Source of the DNA: Nonomuraea montanisoli
GTDB lineage: Bacteria > Actinomycetota > Actinomycetes > Streptosporangiales > Streptosporangiaceae
Length of the DNA: 64,000 nt
Assembly: GCF_013363975.1 (NCBI RefSeq)
Contig: NZ_JABWGN010000005.1
Span: 124,001 to 188,000, forward strand
Direction: 5' to 3'
Shown: piece after piece, positions 45,482-54,401 of the stretch
Numbering within the stretch: position 1 is the stretch's first letter
Layout: each line of letters begins with the position of its first letter
Notes under the pieces: model-generated
Databases searched by the model: none
Seen by the model: only the letters and a program-made list of their open reading frames with translations
What the model was told of the DNA's origin: nothing
Position numbers and translations under genes: made by a program

Positions 45482-45571
45482 CGCCGGCGGGCGGAGCCTG
45501 ACTCCGACGGGCGGACCCGACCACGGGTCCGCCCCCGCCCGGACGACCGCGCAGGTCGTCGCCGGACCCGA

Positions 45572-45907
45572 TCACCCGTCGTAGTTGAAGCCGAAGGCGC
45601 GCACGCCGGTCTCGGAACGGGGCCGATGGCTGGTCTTCGGCCCGAAGGCGACGTAGGTCCCCGGGCCGTGGGTGCGCTCGCCCTCGATGAGCTCGCCGTG
45701 GACCACGAAGTAGGCCTCGCCGTAGGTCTCGTGGACGTCGAGCTCCGGCCACTCGGCGCCCGGCGCGAGATCGATGACCCAGGTCCTGATCCCTTCCATC
45801 CCCGGGAGCATCCGCACGTGGACTCCGGGGCCGAGCTCGACGGCGGGGACGGCGTCGACGTCGACCGGCAGTATCTGCCCAGGTAGGACCTGTTCTGGCG
45901 GGGTCAT
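45572..45907 (-). CDS. Cupin-domain protein
   Basis: A 111-residue single cupin. The conserved barrel reads GAEWPELDVHETYGEAYFVVHGELIEGERTHGPGTYVAFGPKTSHRP, where His, Glu and the later His can bind a metal (HETYGEAYFV; TSHRP). Function may be a small dioxygenase, isomerase or sugar/ligand sensor. The start at 45907 leaves 13 bp to the upstream LAL regulator's stop, so it is probably translated from the same mRNA and might bind the regulator's ligand or act in its pathway. Confidence 0.75.
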   Translation of the reverse strand: MTPPEQVLPGQILPVDVDAVPAVELGPGVHVRMLPGMEGIRTWVIDLAPGAEWPELDVHETYGEAYFVVHGELIEGERTHGPGTYVAFGPKTSHRPRSETGVRAFGFNYDG

Positions 45908-45920
45908 CGGGCCAAGGTAC

Positions 45921-48662
45921 TCACAGTCCCAGACTGACGGCAAGGTCCTTGAGCTCGCCGCGGGAGACGACGCCGAGCTTGGGATACGCCTTGTAGAGGT
46001 GGTAGCCGACCGTGCGGTGGCTGAGGAAGAGCTGCGCGGCGATGTCCCGGTTGGACAGGCCCTGCGCGGCGAGCCGGACGATCTGCAGCTCCTGCGGGGT
46101 GAGCGCCGCCGCCGCCCCTTCCCCCGCGCGCGCCTGCTGGTCCTGGGCGCCGGTCGCGGTGAGCTCGCCACGGGCCCGTTCCGCCCACGGCGCCATGCCG
46201 AGCCGGTCGAAGACCTCCAGCGCGCCGTTCAGCAGGCCCCGCGCCTCGGCCTTGCGACGCGCCCGGCGCAGCCACTCGCCGTAGAGCAGCGCCGTCCTGG
46301 CGTACTCCACCGGGCGGCTGTCCTGGTCGTGCAGTTTGAGTGCCGCCGCGTACGACTGCTCGGCCTGCTCGTCGGCGCCCAGCAGGCCCCGGCAGCGCAG
46401 GACGAGCGCGTCGGCCCAGGGCTGCCGGACCGACTCCGCCCACCGTTCGAACCGTGCCAGCGGCTCGGCCGCGCGTTCCGGCGCCCCGACCCGTACGGCC
46501 GACTCCACCAGGTCGGGAGTGGACCGGGTGGCGCAGATGTGGTGGCGCATCGGCTCGCGGGCCAGGCGCTCGAAGCGGGACAGGGCGGCTTCGGCGCGCC
46601 CGAGCCCCAGGTCCAGCAGGCCGAGGGACCAGTACGCCCAGGGAGCCCCCGGGGAGATCGCCCCGGGGGCCGCCCCCGCCAGGCCGGCCTCGGCGTGCCG
46701 GCCGCAGGCGTCCTCGTCGCCCCTGGCCGCGTCCAGGTAGGCCAGCACGCTGCTGAACTGGCTGACCCACTGCTGTTGCCCGGTGTCGCGGGCGAGATCG
46801 AGCGCCTCGGTCGCCGTGGTGAGCGCGTCCCGGTGGCGTCCGGTGAACACCTCGCCCTCGACCGTGAAGAACAGCACCGTGGGCAGCCGTCCGGCCCTGC
46901 CGCGTGCCCGGTGTCCGGCCGCGAGCGTGTTCGCCAGCAGGTAGGCGTCGGCGTCCTGGCCCCGGGCCAGTGCAGCGCCGCACAGGATCATCAGGGCCTG
47001 GTCGGGCGCCTCGCCGCGGCGGCGTACCGTGTCGAGCGTCTCGCCCAGCGGCGGGGGCGGTTCCGACCCGCCGGTGTTCAGCAGGTGGACGAGGAAACGG
47101 GCGATCGGGGCCAGGGGGTCGGTGTCCGTGAACGGCAGCGCCGACAGCCGCTCCAGGGTCGCCGCGAGCTGCCGTTCGCCGAGGTACCAGGCGGTGTGCA
47201 CGGCCTGGATCAGCAGCTGCGCGGCCTGGGCGGGGTCGGCGCCGTCGATGAGCGCGGCGCCGTCGAGCAGCCGCTGGTGGGCGGCCGGGTAGGAGCCCTT
47301 CCAGAAGTCGGCGAGGGCCTGGACGTGGGCCAGCCTCGCCCGCACGGCCGGGGCGCCGCCGGCCCGTTCGGCCGCGCGGCGCGCGAGGTCGCCGGCCCGG
47401 TCCAGGTCGCCGGTCTCCAGGGCGGCCTCGGCGGCCATGGCCTCCCGCCGAGCCCTCGCCTCGGGCTCGGCGCTCAGGCGGGCCGCCCGTTCGCAGGCGG
47501 CGGCCGCGGCCTCGTAACCGCTGCGTTCCCGGGCGCGGACCGCGGCGCGTTCGAGCGCGGTGGCGGCCTCCTCGTCGGGGCCGGTGGCCGCGGCCGCCAG
47601 GTGCCAGGCCCGGCGGTCCGCGTGCTCGGGGCCGTCGAGAGCCGCGGCGAGCGCGCGGTGGACGGCCAGGCGGTGGCCGAGCGGCGCGCGCTGGTGGACG
47701 GCGGCGCGGATCAACGGATGGCGGAAGCGGAGGGTGTCCTCGGAGCCGCCGCGGACGATGAGCCCCGCCTGTTCGGCGGGCAGCAGGTCCTCGACGCCCG
47801 CTCCCAGGGTGGCGGCGGCCCGCAGGATCGCGGCCAGGTCACCGGCGTCGTCGGCCGCGGCGACCAGGAGCAGCGTCTGGGACGCCGCCGGCATCCGGCT
47901 GACCTGGCCGTGGAAGGTCAGCTGCAGCCGGCTGGTCATGGGCAGCGCCCCGGGGGCGAACGCCGCGGCCGGCTCGGCGCCCAGCGCGACGGGCAGCTCC
48001 AGCAGGGCCAGCGGGTTGCCCTGCGCCTCGGCCAGCAGCCGGAAGCGCAGCGCGGGCGGCAGCGGATGACGGTCCAGCAGGGCCGCGGCCGCCTCCGGGC
48101 GCAGTCCGGACAGGCGCAGCTCCGGAAGGCCGGGCGCCGGGAAGGAGCCCTCGCCGTCACGCGCGGCGAAGAGCATGACCACGCCCTCGGCCCGCAGCCG
48201 CCGGGCGGCGAACAGCAGCGCGTCCCGGGACGCCCGGTCCAGCCATTGCGCGTCGTCGACCACGCACAGCAGGCCGTCCTCGCCCGCGTGCTCCGCGAGG
48301 AGCGACAGCACCGCGAGCCCCACGAGCATCGGGTCGGCGCCGGCGCCCGATCCGAGCCCGAACGCCGCCTCCAGCGCCGCCCGCTGCGGAGCGGGCAGGG
48401 CCGGGAGGCATCCGAGCGCCGGGCGCAGCGCCATCTCCAGCCCCGAGAACGGCAATTCGGCCTCGGACTCGACCCCCGTGCCGCGGAGCAGCCGCAGCTC
48501 ACCGGCCGCCGCCACCGCCTGGTCGAGCAGCGCCGTCTTGCCTATGCCGGGCTCGCCGCGCAGCACCAGCAGGGCGCTCTCACCGCGGCGGGCTCCGGCC
48601 AGCAGGGCCGCGATCGCGCCTGCCTCCGCCTCTCTCCCGCACAGCTCCACCAGCCCGGACAT
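45921..48662 (-). CDS. Large ATP-binding LuxR-type regulator (LAL family)
   Basis: A 913-residue LAL regulator. The N-terminal AAA/STAND ATPase has Walker A GEPGIGKTALL (about 36-46) and Walker B LLCVVDDAQWLD. A long TPR-like middle part of helical repeats follows (LERAAVRARERSGYEAAAAACERAARL and many more). A C-terminal LuxR helix-turn-helix (about 850-913) has LTPQELQIVRLAAQGLSNRDIAAQLFLSHRTVGYHLYKAYPKLG. LAL proteins are ATP-dependent activators of sugar use or antibiotic genes. The cupin gene 13 bp downstream is a likely co-transcribed partner. The target operon is not evident in this window. Confidence 0.9.
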   Translation of the reverse strand: MSGLVELCGREAEAGAIAALLAGARRGESALLVLRGEPGIGKTALLDQAVAAAGELRLLRGTGVESEAELPFSGLEMALRPALGCLPALPAPQRAALEAAFGLGSGAGADPMLVGLAVLSLLAEHAGEDGLLCVVDDAQWLDRASRDALLFAARRLRAEGVVMLFAARDGEGSFPAPGLPELRLSGLRPEAAAALLDRHPLPPALRFRLLAEAQGNPLALLELPVALGAEPAAAFAPGALPMTSRLQLTFHGQVSRMPAASQTLLLVAAADDAGDLAAILRAAATLGAGVEDLLPAEQAGLIVRGGSEDTLRFRHPLIRAAVHQRAPLGHRLAVHRALAAALDGPEHADRRAWHLAAAATGPDEEAATALERAAVRARERSGYEAAAAACERAARLSAEPEARARREAMAAEAALETGDLDRAGDLARRAAERAGGAPAVRARLAHVQALADFWKGSYPAAHQRLLDGAALIDGADPAQAAQLLIQAVHTAWYLGERQLAATLERLSALPFTDTDPLAPIARFLVHLLNTGGSEPPPPLGETLDTVRRRGEAPDQALMILCGAALARGQDADAYLLANTLAAGHRARGRAGRLPTVLFFTVEGEVFTGRHRDALTTATEALDLARDTGQQQWVSQFSSVLAYLDAARGDEDACGRHAEAGLAGAAPGAISPGAPWAYWSLGLLDLGLGRAEAALSRFERLAREPMRHHICATRSTPDLVESAVRVGAPERAAEPLARFERWAESVRQPWADALVLRCRGLLGADEQAEQSYAAALKLHDQDSRPVEYARTALLYGEWLRRARRKAEARGLLNGALEVFDRLGMAPWAERARGELTATGAQDQQARAGEGAAAALTPQELQIVRLAAQGLSNRDIAAQLFLSHRTVGYHLYKAYPKLGVVSRGELKDLAVSLGL

Positions 48663-48716
48663 GCCCCAATCCTGGCATCCCCCGTGGTGACGGCCGCCGC
48701 CGGCACCGCCCCTGCC

Positions 48717-49214
48717 TCAGCCGGGCCGAGCGGCGAGGCGGTCGCTCGCCTCGTCCGGAGGAGACGACCCGTCCTCCTGAGCCGGCTGGGGTGGCGTCGA
48801 GGTCGAGGGGGTGGGGCGGGCCGGCGGAAGGGTGCCCTCGGCCACGTGGGCGAGGGTGATCTCCGACAGCAGCGTCTCCTCGTGGTCGCGTAAGGCGCTC
48901 CACACGTCCGCCAGGGGCCGCGCCACCCCCGGGTACCCGCCGTGGTCACCCCCCTCCGGCACGCCCTCCACCACCGTGATGATGTCGGCCAGGCTGATCT
49001 GCTCCTTGGGGTACGCGAGCCAGTAGCCGCCGTCGGGACCGCGCTGGCTGTGCAGGAGGCCGGCGCGGCGCAACTGGAGCAGGATGTTGTCGAGGAACTT
49101 GCGGGGGATGCCCTGGGCCGCCGCGATGCGCTCGGCGGGCACCGGCCCGGGTGGGGCGGCGGCCAGCTCGGCGGCGGCTCTCAGGGCGTACTGGGTCCGG
49201 GCGGAGATCCGCAT
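48717..49214 (-). CDS. Rrf2 family transcriptional regulator
   Basis: A 165-residue Rrf2 protein. MRISARTQYALRAAAELAAAP and RIAAAQGIPRKFLDNILLQLRRAGLLHSQRGPDGGYWLAYP form the winged helix, with the typical GGY/W wing end. LADIITVVEG is the dimer region. No Cys cluster for an Fe-S centre is present, so it is nearer to CymR-like Rrf2 regulators than to IscR or NsrR. A Pro/Thr/Glu-rich tail of about 45 residues is an extension. The start is 5 bp after the permease stop, so it is the last gene of the sulfonate-type transporter operon and likely controls sulfur uptake. Confidence 0.85.
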   Translation of the reverse strand: MRISARTQYALRAAAELAAAPPGPVPAERIAAAQGIPRKFLDNILLQLRRAGLLHSQRGPDGGYWLAYPKEQISLADIITVVEGVPEGGDHGGYPGVARPLADVWSALRDHEETLLSEITLAHVAEGTLPPARPTPSTSTPPQPAQEDGSSPPDEASDRLAARPG

Positions 49215-49219
49215 GTCGT

Positions 49220-50080
49220 TCAGGCGGTCACCTGGTGGAGGCCCCAGCGGCGGCGCAGGGCGTTGTCGGCCAGGCCGAACAGCCGGTCCACGAGGATGCC
49301 GATGACGAGGATCACGATCATGGTGGCGAGCAGGCCGGGCGAGTCGGCCAGCTCGCGCGCGAAGTGGAGCTGCTCGCCGAGCGACGGCCGGTTGGCGATG
49401 ATGACGAGCAGTTCGCCGGCCATCAGGGAGCGCCAGGCGAACGCCCAGCCCTGCTTGAGCCCGGCCAGGAACGACGGCAGCGAGGCCGGCAGGATCACGT
49501 GCCGGTACAGCGTGAGCCGCCGGAAGCCCAGCATGTGCCCGGCCCGCAGCAGGATGGGCGGGGTGTAGTCGACGCCGGCGATCAGGCCGTTGGCGACGGA
49601 CGGCGCCGCGCCGAGCACCACCACGAACAGGATCGCGCTCTCGCTCAGCCCGAACAGCAGGATCGCGAGCGGGAACCAGGCGATGGACGGCATCGTCTGG
49701 AGACCGGTGATGAGCGAGCCGACGGCGCGCCGCAGCGGCCGGATGCGCGACACCAGCGCGCCGACGACCAGCCCGACGGCGATCGCGAGCGCGAACCCGA
49801 CGACCGCGCGCCGCAGGGTGACCGTCAGGGCCTGGTAGAACTCGGCCTCGCCGAGGCGGTGGCCGAGCTCGGTGAGCGTGGTCAAGGGCCCGGCGAAGAC
49901 GTACTCGGGCCACCACCCGGCGAGCACGACGAGCTCCCAGGCGGCGAGCACGAGGGCGACGGCCAGCGCGACGGGCCACGTGCCGGCCCAGGCGCGGGTG
50001 AGCAGGCCGGCGCGGCGCGCGGGCGCCAGCTCCAGGGCGTCGAGCCCGGCGATCTGCCGGGCGTGCGTGTCAGCGGCCAT
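49220..50080 (-). CDS. ABC transporter permease, SsuC/TauC-like
   Basis: A 286-residue inner-membrane permease with six spans. The coupling motif (EAA loop) is GFRRLTLYRHVILPASLPSFLAGLKQGWAFAWRSL. The pattern follows sulfonate/taurine/nitrate permeases. ATG 50080 has GGGAGG about nine bases upstream. The start region is partly duplicated 49 bp upstream, around the ATPase gene's stop. It works with the ATPase and lipoprotein encoded upstream to import aliphatic sulfonates or similar sulfur or nitrogen sources; substrate class is inferred from family. Confidence 0.9.
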   Translation of the reverse strand: MAADTHARQIAGLDALELAPARRAGLLTRAWAGTWPVALAVALVLAAWELVVLAGWWPEYVFAGPLTTLTELGHRLGEAEFYQALTVTLRRAVVGFALAIAVGLVVGALVSRIRPLRRAVGSLITGLQTMPSIAWFPLAILLFGLSESAILFVVVLGAAPSVANGLIAGVDYTPPILLRAGHMLGFRRLTLYRHVILPASLPSFLAGLKQGWAFAWRSLMAGELLVIIANRPSLGEQLHFARELADSPGLLATMIVILVIGILVDRLFGLADNALRRRWGLHQVTA

Positions 50081-50143
50081 CGGGGGCGACCTCCCGGGCG
50101 AGGGGTGATGCGTGCGTGTCAGGGGCCATCGGGGGTCGCCTCC
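50061..50143. repeat. Imperfect 34-bp direct repeat at the ATPase/permease junction
   Basis: 50061-50094 and 50110-50143 match except for three or four bases (GCGTGCGTGTCAGCGGCCAT versus GCGTGCGTGTCAGGGGCCAT and on into the CCTCC). The first copy is the permease ribosome site and start codon; the second overlaps the end of the ATPase gene and includes a vestigial ATGGCCCCTGACACG start at 50130. Looks like a 49-bp tandem duplication. Confidence 0.7.
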
Positions 50144-50952
50144 TGCGGGACGCGGTTCGGCGCGGCGCCGTGGCGCATGACCTCTGCGCGCAGGCGCTGG
50201 GTGATCTCGCCGGCCTGCTCGGCGACCTCGGCCGAGTCGGTACGGCGGGGCCGGGGCAGCGTGACCGGGAAGTCCTCGACGACCCGGCCGGGGCGGCTGG
50301 ACAGCAGCACGACCCGGTCGCCGAGCCGGACGGCCTCGCGGACGTTGTGGGTGACGAACAGGACGGCGAGGTCGCGCTCGCGCCAGATGCGCTCCAGCTC
50401 GTCGTGGAGCAGGTCGCGGGTCATCGCGTCGAGCGCGCCGAACGGCTCGTCCATGAGCAGCACGTCGGCGTCCTGGGCGAGCGCCCGGGCCAGGGAGACG
50501 CGCTGCCGCATGCCGCCCGACAGCTCGTGGGGCCGCTTGCGGCCGAACCCCCCGAGGTGGACGATCTCCAGGTACTCCGCCGCCCTGGCCCGCCGCTCCC
50601 GCTTGCCGAGCCCCTTGGCCCGCAGCGCCATCTCGACGTTCGCCGAGACCGTCAGCCACGGGAACAGCGCGGGCTCCTGGAACATGAGCGCGATCCGCCG
50701 GCGGTCCACGTCGATGCGGCCGGCAGAAGGGGCGTCGAGCCCGGCGACCAGCGACAGCAGTGTGCTCTTGCCGCAGCCGGAGGCGCCCAGCAGGCAGACG
50801 AACTCGCCGGGCGCGACGTCGAGGGCGACGTTGTCCAGGGCCAGCAGGCTCGCCTTGCCCTGCCCGTACGTCTTGGAGACGGCCTGGAGGCGGACGGCGG
50901 GCTGCTGCCCGTCCACCCGCCCGCCGGCCTGCTCCGTCAGCGGAGCGGTCAT
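50119..50952 (-). CDS. ABC transporter ATPase, SsuB/TauB-like
   Basis: A 277-residue ATPase. Walker A GASGCGKSTLL, Q-loop LMFQEPALFPWLTV, signature LSGGMRQRVSLARALAQDADVLLMDEPFGALD and H-loop LFVTHNVREA. The EPALFPWLT segment is typical of nitrate/sulfonate/taurine importers. The stop at 50119 lies in the duplicated segment of the permease start, so the last residues (QEATPDGP) may have changed with that event. It starts 10 bp after the lipoprotein gene and is read in the same operon. Confidence 0.9.
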   Translation of the reverse strand: MTAPLTEQAGGRVDGQQPAVRLQAVSKTYGQGKASLLALDNVALDVAPGEFVCLLGASGCGKSTLLSLVAGLDAPSAGRIDVDRRRIALMFQEPALFPWLTVSANVEMALRAKGLGKRERRARAAEYLEIVHLGGFGRKRPHELSGGMRQRVSLARALAQDADVLLMDEPFGALDAMTRDLLHDELERIWRERDLAVLFVTHNVREAVRLGDRVVLLSSRPGRVVEDFPVTLPRPRRTDSAEVAEQAGEITQRLRAEVMRHGAAPNRVPQEATPDGP

Positions 50953-50962
50953 GGCACCTCCG

Positions 50963-52021
50963 TCACTTGTCCGAGATGGGCGACTGGCCCTTGGCGGCCA
51001 GGACCTCGTTGAGGATCTTGAGGTCGTAGATGCCGTTCAGGTCGACCTGGTCCAGCAGGCCCACCTTGGTGGCGTGCTCGGCGCTGGTGACCAGCGACGA
51101 GGCGATCGGGTCGTCGGTGAACGTGATGTTCTTGAACGCGCTGTCGAGGACCTCGGGCTTGAGCGCCTTGCCGGTCAGCTTCTGCAGCGCGGCGTTGGCG
51201 GTCCGGGCGGAGCCGGCCGGGTCGGACTTGATCAGGTCGTTGGCCTCGACGTGCGCCTCGACGAGCTTGCGGACCGTGTCGGGGTGCTCCTTGAGGAACT
51301 CCTGCCGGACGATCAGGTGGGTGATGACGAACTGCTTGTTCGGCCACAGGTCGCGCTCGTCGACGAGGACCTTGCCGCCGCTCTCCTTGATGAGGCGGCT
51401 GGCGAACGGCTCGGGCACCCAGGCGCCGTCGATGTCGCCGGTGGCGAACGTCTGGATGGTCTGGGAGTTCTCCTGCGGGACGATGTGGACGTCGCCGCCG
51501 CCCTTGGTGTCGGCCTTGAGGCCCTTCTCGGTCAGCCAGTAGCGCAGGGCGACGTCCTGGGTGTTGCCGAGCTGCGGGGTGGCGATCTTCTTGCCCTTGA
51601 GCTGCTCGGGCGTGGTGATGCCGGGCTTGACGACGAGGAACACGCCGCCGGAGGCCGCGCCCGCCACGATCTTGATGGCCTTGCCCTTGGACTTGGACCA
51701 GGCGTTGATGGCCGGGTTGGGGCCGACGTAGGTGGCGTCGACGGCGCCGGAGAAGACGGCCTCGATCGCGGCGGGGCCGGCGTTGAACGTGCTGGTCTTG
51801 AGCGTGGTGCCGCTGCCGAGGTGCTTGGCGTACAGGCCCTTCTCGACGCCGACGAGCGCGGTGGCGTGCGTGATGTTCGGGAAGAACCCGAGCCGCACCT
51901 CGGCCGGTGCGGCGCCGGCCTTGGAGTCGCCGCCGCCGGACCCGCCGCAGGCCGCGGTCAAGGTCGTGAGTGCCAGAGCCGCCACGGCGGCCACCACCCC
52001 GCGAAGCCCGCGTGCGTTCAT
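50963..52021 (-). CDS. ABC transporter substrate-binding lipoprotein, SsuA/TauA-like
   Basis: A 352-residue lipoprotein. Signal peptide MNARGLRGVVAAVAALALTTLTAAC with the lipobox TAAC (lipidated Cys25), then a Gly/Ser linker. The binding domain follows the SsuA/TauA/NMT1 pattern: RLGFFPNITHATALVGVEKGLYAKHLG, AGPAAIEAVFSGAVDATYVGPNPAINAW, and DIDGAWVPEPFASRL. Likely substrates are aliphatic sulfonates or taurine; nitrate or thiamine precursors are less likely. It opens an operon of lipoprotein, ATPase, permease and Rrf2 regulator. An AT-rich promoter with an inverted repeat lies directly upstream. Confidence 0.9.
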   Translation of the reverse strand: MNARGLRGVVAAVAALALTTLTAACGGSGGGDSKAGAAPAEVRLGFFPNITHATALVGVEKGLYAKHLGSGTTLKTSTFNAGPAAIEAVFSGAVDATYVGPNPAINAWSKSKGKAIKIVAGAASGGVFLVVKPGITTPEQLKGKKIATPQLGNTQDVALRYWLTEKGLKADTKGGGDVHIVPQENSQTIQTFATGDIDGAWVPEPFASRLIKESGGKVLVDERDLWPNKQFVITHLIVRQEFLKEHPDTVRKLVEAHVEANDLIKSDPAGSARTANAALQKLTGKALKPEVLDSAFKNITFTDDPIASSLVTSAEHATKVGLLDQVDLNGIYDLKILNEVLAAKGQSPISDK

Positions 52022-52076
52022 TGGTTCTCCCTATTTCCCACTTATTTAGTAGATATAATCTGTTTATAGGGGCATA
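52022..52076 (-). promoter_or_regulatory. AT-rich promoter with AGAT-ATA-ATCT inverted repeat
   Basis: The 55 bp before the lipoprotein gene are unusually AT-rich for this genome (TTATTTAGTAGATATAATC and on to TGTTTATAGG). AGATATAATCT is an 11-bp inverted repeat with 4-bp arms. It is a good candidate site for the Rrf2 protein encoded at the end of the operon. Confidence 0.5.
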
Positions 52077-52119
52077 GGAGCATGGCGTCAAGGCGGGTGT
52101 TCCAGGTATCCGGGCGATC

Positions 52120-54246
52120 TCAGAGGTGCTTCAGCAGCAGCAGCGCGATGTCGTCCGTACGCTGCTGGACGTCGAGCGCGTGGTCGATGAGCGTCTGCGC
52201 GACCATGGCCAGCGGACGGCCGGAGCAGCGGGTGAGGCGGCGGCCCAGGGCCTCCATGCCCTCGCCGATGTCGATGCCCGGCGCCTCGATCAGGCCGTCG
52301 GTGTAGAGGGCCAGCATCGACCCGGGCGGCAGCGGCAGCTCCACGATCGGGTAGTCGGCGTCCGGGTCCAGCCCGAGCAGCAGCCCCGAGGGCATGTCGG
52401 CGACCTCCGCGGGCGCGCCGGGCCGGAGCAGCAGGGGCGGCAGGTGGCCGGCGCTGGCCAGGCACACCAGGTGCCGCTCCAGGTCGAGGTTGACGTACAG
52501 GCAGCTCGTGAACAGGTCGGGCGCGAGGTCGATGAGCAGCCGGTTGGTGTGGAAGAGGACCTCGCCGGGGCTCGCGCCCGCGGTCGCGTGGGCGTGGATG
52601 GCGGTGCGCACCTGCCCCATCAGGGCGGCGGCGGTCATGTCGTGGCCCTGGACGTCGCCGATGACGGCGGCGGCCGTGCTCTCGTCCAGCCTGATGAGGT
52701 CGTAGAAGTCGCCGCCGATGTCCATGCCGCGGGTGGCGGGCAGGTACCGCGCGGCCACGTCCAGCCGGGGCACGCTGGGCAGCGCGTTCGGCAGCAGGCT
52801 CGCCTGGAGGGCCTCGGCCAGGTGGTGCTTGACGTCGTAGAGCCGGGCGCGCTCCAGGGCCTGGGCGACGAGCCCGGCCAGGGAGGTGAGCGTGGCCCGC
52901 TCGTCGGCGGTGAAGACGTGCGGGTGCTCGTACGCGAGGACGACGGTGCCGATGGGACGGTCGGAGGCGATGAGCGGGAGCACCGCCCAGGCGGCCATGC
53001 CGGGCTGGGGCACCGCGTCGCGATGCCTGGTGGTCAGTTCCTCCCAGCTCCCGAAGAACGCGGCCTCGCCCGTGAGCATGACGTGCTGGCTCGCGGTGTG
53101 CGCCGTGAGCGGCAGGCCGTCGAAGTGGTCGATGACCTCCGGCTCGTAGTTGCGGGAGCCGACCACCAGCATCCGGCCGTTCTCGGCGAGCAGGATGGCC
53201 ATGCCCTGGGCGTCGCAGACCACCATGACCTGCTCGGCGACGAGGTCCACGACGTCCTGGACGGTGACGGCCCGGGTGAGGGTGGTCGCGAGGTGGACCA
53301 GGTTGTAGAGCGTGTCGGCCCGGATCGGCCTGATGAGGTGCCCGGTCTCCCCCGGGACCTCCTGGCGGACCGGTCCGGGGACGGGGACGATCCGGACGCT
53401 GATGCCCGACGGGTCGGAGTGCAGCTCGAAGGCCAGCCGCTCGCCGCGCGGATTGCACGCGGTGAACGCGGTGACCTGGTTGCTGAGCGCGGCGGCCCGG
53501 TAGTTGTCCTCGAAGACCGGGTCCCGCAGCCACGGCAGTACCTCCCAGGGCCGGGCCCCGACCAGCTCGGAGAGCTTGCCGCCGAGCAGGTCGGCCGCCG
53601 TCTGGGTCATGAACGTGACGCGGCCGTCCATGTCGAGCGCGCAGCACCCCTCGGGCAACCGGTTGACGTAGTCGAGCGCGGCCAGCGCCTCCTCGGGGTT
53701 CGCCTCGACGCCGCGGCCGACGGACAGGAGCCGGGGCCGTTCGCCGGCCACGACCGGATGCCCGTTCTCGGCCGCCCGCCGCAGCAGGACGGCCATCCGG
53801 CGGCAGTCGAGCTCGATGACGTCCCGCTCCTGCCGGCTGAGCTCGGGGGCGTGCGGCGCGGGCCACAACAGGACGAGCACGCCCCAGTCGTGCTCGTCGG
53901 TGTGGATGGGCGCGGCGGCCGTCGAGAAGGGATACGGCAGGGTGAGGGCGGCGTCCGGGTAGTACCGGGCCATCTCCTCCTGGCCGGGCACCCACACCAG
54001 GCGCCTCTCGCGCACGGCGGCCGGGCCGGGGACCCTGCTGTCCAGGCGGAGCCTGGACCACTGGCTGGCGATGGGGGTGGGGAGCCCGATCGTCGACTCC
54101 ATGCGCAGGGTGTCGCCCTCGGGTGCGAGAAGGTAGAGGGCGCCCATGTGCGCCCCGGTGCCGCCCACCGCATGGGCCAGCAGCTCGTCCAGTCCCGGAG
54201 CGTCGTCGTCTTCGGGGCCGAAGATGGTGGTGGCCTGGTCGTGCAT
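52120..54246 (-). CDS. GAF-PAS-GAF-PP2C (SpoIIE-type) phosphatase
   Basis: A 708-residue regulator. GAF at about 12-165 (GGTGAHMGALYLLAPEGDTLRMEST). PAS at about 190-300 (LPEGCCALDMDGRVTFMTQTAADLLGG). A second GAF at about 315-480 (DVVDLVAEQVMVVCDAQGMAILLAENGRMLVVGS). PP2C/SpoIIE at about 500-708 with VAARYLPATRGMDIGGDFYDLIRL, IGDVQGHD and LYTDGLIEAPG, the metal-binding set. It should dephosphorylate an anti-anti-sigma factor in response to light, redox or small ligands sensed by the PAS/GAF parts. No partner kinase or STAS protein lies nearby. Confidence 0.9.
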   Translation of the reverse strand: MHDQATTIFGPEDDDAPGLDELLAHAVGGTGAHMGALYLLAPEGDTLRMESTIGLPTPIASQWSRLRLDSRVPGPAAVRERRLVWVPGQEEMARYYPDAALTLPYPFSTAAAPIHTDEHDWGVLVLLWPAPHAPELSRQERDVIELDCRRMAVLLRRAAENGHPVVAGERPRLLSVGRGVEANPEEALAALDYVNRLPEGCCALDMDGRVTFMTQTAADLLGGKLSELVGARPWEVLPWLRDPVFEDNYRAAALSNQVTAFTACNPRGERLAFELHSDPSGISVRIVPVPGPVRQEVPGETGHLIRPIRADTLYNLVHLATTLTRAVTVQDVVDLVAEQVMVVCDAQGMAILLAENGRMLVVGSRNYEPEVIDHFDGLPLTAHTASQHVMLTGEAAFFGSWEELTTRHRDAVPQPGMAAWAVLPLIASDRPIGTVVLAYEHPHVFTADERATLTSLAGLVAQALERARLYDVKHHLAEALQASLLPNALPSVPRLDVAARYLPATRGMDIGGDFYDLIRLDESTAAAVIGDVQGHDMTAAALMGQVRTAIHAHATAGASPGEVLFHTNRLLIDLAPDLFTSCLYVNLDLERHLVCLASAGHLPPLLLRPGAPAEVADMPSGLLLGLDPDADYPIVELPLPPGSMLALYTDGLIEAPGIDIGEGMEALGRRLTRCSGRPLAMVAQTLIDHALDVQQRTDDIALLLLKHL

Positions 54247-54276
54247 GGGTGGCGCCTCACTCTCAGGGTGAGTCCT

Positions 54277-54304
54277 GTACCCGAAAGAACGCTAGTACCC
54301 GAAA
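54277..54304. repeat. 10-bp direct repeat GTACCCGAAA, two copies 18 bp apart
   Basis: At 54277-54286 and 54295-54304, in the divergent region between the SpoIIE-type phosphatase start and the CPBP gene. Spaced nearly two helical turns apart; a possible activator or repressor site. Confidence 0.5.
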
Positions 54305-54401
54305 AATGCCTCTAAAGGACAATATGCCCGAGTTCATGTGATCGGCGCCACCCAGGGGTCGCTTACCCGGGTCTGACGGATCGGGGATTACCCTGCGGAC
54401 T

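Noticed and set aside
45774..48893. Long plus-strand open frame opposite the LAL regulator
   Set aside because: Same high-GC antisense effect. The minus strand has a full ATPase-TPR-LuxR protein.
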